This document shows, one piece after another, positions 26,200 to 32,486 of a stretch of DNA of 32,486 bases (positions are counted from its first letter, which is position 1; each line of letters begins with the position of its first letter). Made by a program: the position numbers and the translations under genes. Origin of the DNA: Candidatus Moraniibacteriota bacterium (GTDB lineage Bacteria > Patescibacteriota > Minisyncoccia > Moranbacterales > UBA1568); assembly GCA_903854995.1 (NCBI GenBank), contig CAINXS010000044.1, positions 1 to 32,486 of the forward strand. The letters are read 5' to 3'. Under the pieces are notes generated by a model that was not told the DNA's origin, did not search any database, and was given only the letters and a program-made list of their open reading frames with translations.

Positions 26200-26446
26200 G
26201 ATACGTTTGAACAGTGAAAGAGGTTTCAGTCACGATCAGGGGGAGTTCGTGGCTGAAACTTCTTTCTCCGTTCACCAACTTCGTTTTAAATGTTCTTTAC
26301 TTCCGTAGTATAGCAGTTTTTTATCGTTGGGTCAATCATCCGTTAGACATTTCGCTGTAATAAAACAAATAGCGACCACATTGGCACGATTGATTATTTT
26401 TTAGAATAAGTGACCGCTAAAATAAATGCGATCACTTTTTCTTTTC
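26200..26446 (+). ncRNA. Candidate plus-strand structured RNA ending in a terminator
   Basis: 20-bp helix 26216-26235/26247-26266 whose only two non-Watson-Crick pairs are G-U in plus-strand RNA; terminator AAGTGACCGC...GCGATCACTTTTTCTTTT at 26408-26446. Confidence 0.4.
26408..26446 (+). terminator. Intrinsic terminator on plus strand
   Basis: AAGTGACCGC-taaaataaat-GCGATCACTT followed by TTTCTTTT. Confidence 0.65.
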
Positions 26447-26459
26447 TCTTGTTCCAGGC

Positions 26460-27512
26460 CTATTTCGTCGACTTTTGCAGGATGTTCCCCAACACGGATC
26501 CGAAAGAATCCTTACTCGTGCCGATGATCCACTGTTTCTCCAACAACACGTGATCGAACGAGAGTCCCGCCTCCGTGTTCACGATAGAGAATCGTGTGCG
26601 CATCGTTCCGTACGTGCCGTCACGGAATGTCTGCGCTGCCGCTACCGATATGCCTTTTCCGTACAATAATCCGCCAAGCGACGACGGAAGGGAAGCTTCG
26701 TTTTTCACGATGGCCGAACCAAGCTTCGTGCCATCCTTCGCCTGGACGACAAGCGCCCTTCGGATACCGGCAGGCTCCCGGACGAAATAGAGCGAAAACG
26801 ACTCGTTCAGGTTTGCAAGCACCTCTTCGGGAAGCTTCAAACCGAGAAGATATGCAAATCTCGAAAACGCGATAGGGTTATTGTTCATGTCGCGAATCAG
26901 GAATTGCACCGGAACCGAGACGTCCATATCGGCCATCTTCGACGCCGTATCGTCGAGAATCAAGACGACGTCTTCCGTCGTGGTATCGGTAGAGTCGGTG
27001 TTCAGCTGCAGATAATTCGCTCCAGTCTCGACAAAAGGCTTTTCAATGGTATCAATCGGAACGGAAGCATTCTCCGGAGCGGTCGGCGACCCGACGGCTT
27101 GTGACGAAAGATCGTCGCCGGCAGGTGCCTCCTGAGATGGGCTCCCCTTGCCCACGATTACGAATATAGCAGCGACCATCAGCACAACGAGCACGATTAC
27201 GCCGGAAACGACCAACGCCGTCCTATCGATTTTCGGTGACTGTGGACCGGTTTTCGCTTTGTTTTCGGAAAGAACTCTTGATTCTGGCGAAGAAACCGCC
27301 GCCGCGGCCGGAGCATCGCCGAGAAACGGGCTCCCTCCCGGCGCAATCGACGCTTCCTCCACGTTCTGTTCGAAGAGCTTGTCCGTTTTTTTCCCGGAGA
27401 GCTCGTCCAGATCATCCTGCATAACATGGATATGCCGATATTCTTCCGGCGTTATGTCGGCATGCGCCTCCTGTACTTCCCTTTTCGCGAACATCTCCTT
27501 GAGATCGCTCAT
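26460..27512 (-). CDS. Hypothetical membrane-anchored protein (~350 aa)
   Basis: Cytoplasmic N-terminus, TM ALVVSGVIVLVVLMVAAIFVIVG, long extracytoplasmic domain. Start at MSDLKEMF. Confidence 0.75.
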   Translation of the reverse strand: MSDLKEMFAKREVQEAHADITPEEYRHIHVMQDDLDELSGKKTDKLFEQNVEEASIAPGGSPFLGDAPAAAAVSSPESRVLSENKAKTGPQSPKIDRTALVVSGVIVLVVLMVAAIFVIVGKGSPSQEAPAGDDLSSQAVGSPTAPENASVPIDTIEKPFVETGANYLQLNTDSTDTTTEDVVLILDDTASKMADMDVSVPVQFLIRDMNNNPIAFSRFAYLLGLKLPEEVLANLNESFSLYFVREPAGIRRALVVQAKDGTKLGSAIVKNEASLPSSLGGLLYGKGISVAAAQTFRDGTYGTMRTRFSIVNTEAGLSFDHVLLEKQWIIGTSKDSFGSVLGNILQKSTK

Positions 27513-27573
27513 ACTGCGTGAATGAAACGGTATTTGTTGCAACGGTACAAGTATAGCATTGAATCCGACGTAT

Positions 27574-27604
27574 AAAAAGCGACCCGGAACCGTCCGGGTC
27601 GCTT
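27574..27604 (-). terminator. pnp terminator
   Basis: Reverse strand AAGCGACCCGGA-cggt-TCCGGGTCGCTTTTTAT. Confidence 0.85.
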
Positions 27605-27625
27605 ATGAACGTTTTTTTCCGCAAG

Positions 27626-29770
27626 CTACTCAGGATTTCCCTGACCCTCCGACTCGAGCCTGCGTACGGCCGCCTTGTGCGAAAGGTTGATACGTCCCTG
27701 ACTGTCGATCTCCTTGACGACGACCGGAATGATATCGCCGACCTTGACGACGTCTTCCACCTTCTCAACACGATAATCCGCCAATTCGGAGATATGGATA
27801 AGCCCTTCCTGATTCGGCAGCACTTCCGCGAACGCCCCGAAATTCATCAATCTGGTGATGCGACCCTGGAAGAGTTCACCGGCCTTCACCTCGCGCGTCA
27901 GGTTATTAATCCATTCTACGGCGGCCTTTGCGCTCGTCTCGTCGGTCGAGGTGATGAAAACCGATCCATCGTCCTCTATATCGATGGAAACCCCGGTCTC
28001 ATCGATGATCCTATTGATCATCTTGCCACCCGGACCGATGACGTCGCGAATCTTCTCCGGGTTGATGTGCAGGGTGATGATGCGCGGCGCATACGCAGAC
28101 ATCTGCTGTCTCGGCTCGGCTATCGTCTTGAGCATCTTTCCGAGGATAAAGAGGCGGCTTTCCTTCGCCTGTTTCAGCGCTTCTGCCAGCGTCTCCGGCG
28201 TAAGTCCGTCTATCTTGACGTCCATCTGCATGGCCGTGATACCGTCCGCGGTCCCAGCGACCTTGAAGTCCATGTCGCCGAAGTGATCCTCGAGTCCCTG
28301 TATATCCGACAGTACGCGGTACTCGCCGTCACCCTCGACTATGCCCATCGCGATGCCCGCGACAGGCTTCCGGATAGGGACACCGGCATCCATAAGCGAC
28401 AGCGTCGATCCGCAAGTGGATGCCATGGACGATGATCCGTTCGAAGAAAGAACCTCCGAAACGAGCAGGATCGTATATGGGAACGACTCGAACGGCGGCA
28501 AGACCGGTAGGAGAGCCTTCTCTGCAAGCGCTCCGTGTCCGACTTCACGCCGCCCGGGACCGCGCATCGGTCGCACCTCTCCAACCGAGTACGGCGGGAA
28601 ATTATAGAAGTGCATGTACCGTTTCTTCATGTCGACTTCCATCGTGTCTACGATCATCTGATCGCCGGGAGCACCGAGAGTCGTCACGGTCAGCGCTTGC
28701 GTCTCACCGCGGGTAAAGAGGCCGGTCCCATGCGTACGCGGCAACACGCCGACATGCGCCGTGATCGTCCGTATCTCATCGAGCTTGCGTCCGTCCGGTC
28801 GGATACCCTCCTTCAGGATTTTCTCATGCAATATCTCATCGGAAACCTCGTCCATTACCAGTGAAGAAACCTCACTCAGTCCGGCCGCCTGTTCCGGATA
28901 CTTTTCGGCGATATATTCCTTCATTTTCTTCCCGATCTCATTGAAGCGAGCCTCCTTTTCCTCTTTCTTCCCCAGGGAGAAGAGGGCTTCGGAAAGCCCT
29001 TCCTTTCGAAGGAACGCTTTCAAATCCTCGTCGAATCCTTCCGGGCCGGCGAGCATGATGGCTTCCGACTTCGGCTTTCCGATTTCGGCGCGGATACCCT
29101 CTATGAAGGTGGCAATCTTCTGAACGCTCTCGAAACCGAACTTGAAAGCCTCCGCCATCTCGGACTCGGGAATCTCGTTGGCTCCCGCCTCGATCATGTT
29201 AATCTTGTCCTTGGTTCCGGAAATCATGAGGTCAAGCGCATTCTGCGAACTCTCGCGCTCTTCGGTCGTCGGATTCAGGATGAAATCGCCGCCGTTGATC
29301 CGTCCGACCCGAACCGCCCCGACCGGACCGTTCCATGGAATATCGGAAATCGCGAGCGCCGCCGAGGCCGCGATGATCGCCACGAGATCCGGATCGTTCT
29401 CACCGTCGAACGAAAGCACGGTGGTAACGACCTGCACCTCGCTTCTCATACGTCCGTCGAACAGCGGTCGCACCGTACGGTCCACCGCCCGCCCCGAAAG
29501 GATGGCGTCGTCCGAAGGACGGCCCTCGCGCTTGATGAAGCGCGATCCCTTGATCTTGCCTGCGGCATAATACCGCTCTTCGTAATCCACCATCAGCGGG
29601 AAATACCCGCGCGACTGTCCCGCCTGCTTCGACATGACGGCGGTCGCGAGAACGACCGTTTCGCCGTATCGGACCGTGACCGCACCGCTCGCCTGCTGCG
29701 CCAAAAGCCCCGTGGATACGCGGAGCTCGCGGCCGCCCAACTGGAGCGCCCAACTCTTCAATTCCTGCAT
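27626..29770 (-). CDS. pnp: Polyribonucleotide nucleotidyltransferase (PNPase)
   Basis: ELRVSTGLLAQQASGAVTVRYGETVVLATAVMS, IKREGRPSDDAILSGRAVDRTVRPLF, KH region HINPEKIRDVIGPGGKMINRIIDETGVSIDIEDDG, S1 region GRITRLMNFGAFAEVLPNQEGLIHISEL. Start at MQELKSW. Confidence 0.97.
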   Translation of the reverse strand: MQELKSWALQLGGRELRVSTGLLAQQASGAVTVRYGETVVLATAVMSKQAGQSRGYFPLMVDYEERYYAAGKIKGSRFIKREGRPSDDAILSGRAVDRTVRPLFDGRMRSEVQVVTTVLSFDGENDPDLVAIIAASAALAISDIPWNGPVGAVRVGRINGGDFILNPTTEERESSQNALDLMISGTKDKINMIEAGANEIPESEMAEAFKFGFESVQKIATFIEGIRAEIGKPKSEAIMLAGPEGFDEDLKAFLRKEGLSEALFSLGKKEEKEARFNEIGKKMKEYIAEKYPEQAAGLSEVSSLVMDEVSDEILHEKILKEGIRPDGRKLDEIRTITAHVGVLPRTHGTGLFTRGETQALTVTTLGAPGDQMIVDTMEVDMKKRYMHFYNFPPYSVGEVRPMRGPGRREVGHGALAEKALLPVLPPFESFPYTILLVSEVLSSNGSSSMASTCGSTLSLMDAGVPIRKPVAGIAMGIVEGDGEYRVLSDIQGLEDHFGDMDFKVAGTADGITAMQMDVKIDGLTPETLAEALKQAKESRLFILGKMLKTIAEPRQQMSAYAPRIITLHINPEKIRDVIGPGGKMINRIIDETGVSIDIEDDGSVFITSTDETSAKAAVEWINNLTREVKAGELFQGRITRLMNFGAFAEVLPNQEGLIHISELADYRVEKVEDVVKVGDIIPVVVKEIDSQGRINLSHKAAVRRLESEGQGNPE

Positions 29771-29940
29771 AGCCTTGTGCTCCCGAAAGGCGTCCCGGGA
29801 CCCAAAGCGCAAAAATGAGACAAGAAAGCCGTTCTTTCCTCGTTTTTGAGATTTGAGCCGCGCACGCGCTTCGGAAAGCGATATCAATGATTACCTTCCC
29901 CCATACTGTACGGAGAATCCGACGCAAAGTCAATCCGAAA

Positions 29941-29970
29941 GGAAAAGGTCGTCCATAGACGACCTTTTCC
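29941..29970 (-). terminator. Terminator after NYN gene
   Basis: GGAAAAGGTCGTC-cata-GACGACCTTTTCC perfect inverted repeat. Confidence 0.8.
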
Positions 29971-29981
29971 GATTCGCCATC

Positions 29982-30488
29982 CTATCTCCCCCCAAGCAGG
30001 AACGTTTTCCTGTCGGACGAAAGATTGAGAAACTCATCCGCCGTCTCGACAAGCTTCGAGCTTGCCGACTCGGCGAATCCGACGACTTCGACACGGCAGC
30101 CGAAAGTTCCCTGAAGATATTCGACAAGCGGGATATAATCCCCATCGCCGGACGCAAGAATGATCACGTCGAGCTTGGGCGCCATCTTTATGGCATCGAC
30201 CGTGATACCGACATCCCAATCCCCTTTTTTCGCCCCGTCGGGGAAAATCTGCAATTCTTTCGTCTTCACGTCGTATCCGTACGTCCCGATCGTCTCGAAG
30301 AATTTTTCCTCCGTCGCCTCGGTCGTCGTGATGCCGTATGCGATGGCACGGATAAGCTTTCTTCCCGCGACCGCCTCCGTCAGCACGTTCTTGAAGTTGA
30401 CCTTCTTCTTATAGACGACTCGCGCGCTGTGATAGAGGTTCGAAACGTCTACCAATATACCGACCCGTTGTTCAGCTAATTTTGCCAT
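29982..30488 (-). CDS. NYN-domain (LabA/DUF88-like PIN-fold) protein
   Basis: RVGILVDVSNLYHSAR, KKGDWDVGITVDAIKMAPKLDVIILASGDGDYIPLVEYLQGTFGCRVEVVGF. Confidence 0.92.
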   Translation of the reverse strand: MAKLAEQRVGILVDVSNLYHSARVVYKKKVNFKNVLTEAVAGRKLIRAIAYGITTTEATEEKFFETIGTYGYDVKTKELQIFPDGAKKGDWDVGITVDAIKMAPKLDVIILASGDGDYIPLVEYLQGTFGCRVEVVGFAESASSKLVETADEFLNLSSDRKTFLLGGR

Positions 30489-30497
30489 ATCAGTATG

Positions 30498-30532
30498 AAT
30501 AATCAATCATCAAGCACCAATGAACAAATTCC
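30498..30532. repeat. Degenerate heptameric array, 5 units, just upstream of NYN gene
   Basis: AATAATC AATCATC AAGCACC AATGAAC AAATTCC; CAA/CNA phase repeats every 7 bp. Confidence 0.55.
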
Positions 30533-30670
30533 GATCACTCACCGTCGTCCCAAGCGAGTCGGCGAGTAGAGAGATCCCGTGTCGATATTCTCCACTCCAG
30601 GCATATGGAGAAAATGCATCGGAACGATAACGAGAAATCGTTTCTCTTTCCACTATACGCCCCTGACGTC

Positions 30671-30700
30671 GAAAAAAGAAGGACCGCCCGAAGGGCGGTC
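30671..30700 (-). terminator. rpsO terminator
   Basis: Reverse strand GACCGCCCttcgGGCGGTCcttcTTTTTTC. Confidence 0.85.
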
Positions 30701-30707
30701 ACATGCG

Positions 30708-30971
30708 CTACAGGCCGAGCGTCTTCTTCAATCCCTTCGCCGCCTTCTCATCCGTCTTCTCGAGATACGCGAAGAGCTTCTTCCGCTTGGCGACCATCTT
30801 GAGAAGTCCGCGGCGGGAATGGAAATCCTGCTTGTTCTTCTTCAGATGTGCCGTCAGCTTCTTGATCTTCTCAGTGAACATCGCGATCTGGTACTCCGGC
30901 GAACCGGTATCCTTCTCGTGACGCTTGACCCCCTTCGTCACCTTCTCCTTCTGCGCATGCGTAAGCGCCAT
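30708..30971 (-). CDS. rpsO: 30S ribosomal protein S15
   Basis: 87 aa; [53 protein letters not shown]. Confidence 0.98.
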   Translation of the reverse strand: MALTHAQKEKVTKGVKRHEKDTGSPEYQIAMFTEKIKKLTAHLKKNKQDFHSRRGLLKMVAKRKKLFAYLEKTDEKAAKGLKKTLGL

Positions 30972-30998
30972 ACTGTTGCGTAAGCCGTACCGTCGTGC

Positions 30999-31033
30999 CG
31001 TGGCAAATCCGCCACGAAGCGCTTTCGCGCTTC
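30999..31033 (-). promoter_or_regulatory. Two-hairpin rpsO leader
   Basis: Reverse strand GAAGCGC-gaaa-GCGCTTC abutting CGTGGC-ggattt-GCCACG, between the leader start and the rpsO ATG. Confidence 0.5.
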
Positions 31034-31124
31034 CACCCGCACCACTGTACGCTTCACCCTATGAAATTAACCTCCACACGATAACACGAGACGAAAATAT
31101 CCGCAAGCCCGCCCGCTTTATCTG

Positions 31125-31655
31125 TCAACTTAATCCCTGCACCGGCTCATCTCCGATGACGGACACATATGCCAGATAGAGAGCGAAGTTGTTGAAGAAG
31201 AGGTGGTCCTTCTTGGCGAGCTCGTCAAATTTCACCTGATATTCATACGGGATGTCCGTCACAAGCTGTACCTCCCCGTTCGCCTTCGTGATCAGAGTCT
31301 CGACGTTCTGATGACAGGTTTTCTGCTCATTCATCCACTCGACCATGTGCGCATCCATTTTCCCAGCATCCACTTTCGAAGTGAGTAAACAATCAGCAAA
31401 ATGTCTGGACTCTTCTTCGATCACATGTAGCGAGATTGCTTTCTCCGTACCCCCTGATAAGAAACCAAGACATACAATCAACGCCTCACGAAACATCCTA
31501 TCTTCACGCAGTCGTTCTCCCGAATAGTCCCGTTTCAGGCTCTCGGCAAGGTGTGTACGGTAGTATCCTTTCCGCTCCTCCGGCGAGATGGCGAACATTC
31601 TCTCTCCGCTCTGTTCGCTTGATTCTTCCGGTATCGGCATCTTCGGCTCGGGCAT
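31125..31655 (-). CDS. Hypothetical protein (176 aa)
   Basis: Continuous ORF with amphipathic helices; no recognised family. Confidence 0.6.
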   Translation of the reverse strand: MPEPKMPIPEESSEQSGERMFAISPEERKGYYRTHLAESLKRDYSGERLREDRMFREALIVCLGFLSGGTEKAISLHVIEEESRHFADCLLTSKVDAGKMDAHMVEWMNEQKTCHQNVETLITKANGEVQLVTDIPYEYQVKFDELAKKDHLFFNNFALYLAYVSVIGDEPVQGLS

Positions 31656-31761
31656 ATCCGCAGACTCACGGATTATACGGATATCATAGCGTATATCGGC
31701 GCGAAAAAGAAAAGAAGCGGAGCCGATGTTTCGACTCCGCCTTCAGATTCCTAAACCACAC

Positions 31762-32004
31762 TTAGCGTCCAATTCCGCACATGATTGCAATGACGCCTGC
31801 CCACGTAGCTATCATCTGAAAAATTTTCGCTATGGATATCCGAATATACATTCCGAGACTTTCTTCCTTCCATAGCCACATGGTGAGTTTTTTTACTCGC
31901 CCTTCTATCCTTGGAAAAGGGCTCGTTGTTTTTTCAAGCGTTAGCCATAGAGTGCTGGCAACAAGAAAAACCACGATGGAAACGAGTTGTGTCGTCATAA
32001 TCAT
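31762..32004 (-). CDS. Small membrane protein (80 aa)
   Basis: Two hydrophobic segments (QLVSIVVFLVASTLWLTLE; ISIAKIFQMIATWAGVIAIMCGIG). Confidence 0.5.
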   Translation of the reverse strand: MIMTTQLVSIVVFLVASTLWLTLEKTTSPFPRIEGRVKKLTMWLWKEESLGMYIRISIAKIFQMIATWAGVIAIMCGIGR

Positions 32005-32068
32005 ATCCCCCTCATCTTGTTTATGTTGAAAATTTATTTTTCGTATCGCCTCTCCTCTAGTGAGATTT

Positions 32069-32296
32069 TCAATTCTTCTCTTCTTCCAACTCCTTTTCTC
32101 GCGGGATGATATAGTACGGCGCGAAAATAATGGAAAAGGTTACGCCAATTCCACAAAGGAAAGCGAGGAAGTGCTGCACTTTTCCTGCAGGTATGTAGAG
32201 TAACGCTATAAAGTATAATGAGAAGGATAAAATCATAGGCGATAAGCCGAATATCCCAATTCGTACTCGTTTGCAGATGTAAATGACCTTTTTCAT
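32069..32296 (-). CDS. Small membrane protein (75 aa)
   Basis: GLSPMILSFSLYFIALLYIPAGKVQHFLAFLCGIGVTFSIIFAPYYI; two to three TM segments. Confidence 0.5.
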   Translation of the reverse strand: MKKVIYICKRVRIGIFGLSPMILSFSLYFIALLYIPAGKVQHFLAFLCGIGVTFSIIFAPYYIIPREKELEEEKN

Positions 32297-32486
32297 TTCA
32301 GCCTCCGGTATTCTTTTTTAAAATACTCTCACTTCTTATCGAAACAACACAGTATAGCGGAAAATGGAAATATTGTCGAGAGTGTTATTTTTATTTTCTT
32401 TATATTTACTTTTTTTGGCTTTTATAATACTATTATTTTGTCGACATTTATTCCACAACTTTATGATACAAGAGGTACTTGAGGAA

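Noticed and set aside
26160-26215. Possible SRP RNA (GGGTCAGATCCGAGG... resembling GGTCAGGTCCGGAAGGAAG)
   Set aside because: The conserved GGAAGCAGCC tetraloop/symmetric-loop context is missing.
26075-26308. 77-aa plus-strand ORF
   Set aside because: It overlaps the candidate RNA helix, has a T-rich-derived hydrophobic start, and no homologous look; better explained as noncoding.

Overview
32.5 kb bacterial chromosomal window, about half GC, with nearly all genes on the minus strand. The gene content suggests a Patescibacteria/CPR-type genome (small single-copy housekeeping genes, LemA/HtpX, LytR_C, SemiSWEET, many small membrane proteins); this is inference only. Recognisable genes: ilvC (truncated by the window edge), rpoD, dnaG, LytR_C protein, cupin, RRM RNA-binding protein, EmrE-like transporter, HAD phosphatase, M23 peptidase, MFS transporter, YqfO-like protein, pyruvate kinase, htpX, lemA, a UbiA-domain fusion, rsmA/ksgA, a G5/RlpA-like protein, a SemiSWEET/PQ-loop protein, YifB/ComM ATPase, lspA, a DksA/TraR-type zinc finger, yraN, pnp, a NYN-domain protein and rpsO. 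The strongest unusual signal is a tRNA-Asn(GUU) gene whose anticodon is interrupted by a ~630-nt group I intron encoding an HNH endonuclease. Other signals: a recurrent degenerate 7-bp-periodic repeat family (core CAR-N4) at several loci, including inside a coding region; a truncated tRNA-Ser copy with a two-hairpin GC-rich insertion in its T-loop; two candidate structured RNAs between yraN and the next gene (one with mutually exclusive 9-12 bp helices, one with a 20-bp helix maintained by G-U pairs); a membrane-domain/UbiA fusion; and a histone-H1-like lysine-rich N-terminal extension on the primary sigma factor. All calls come from reading the sequence; no database or covariance search was run.
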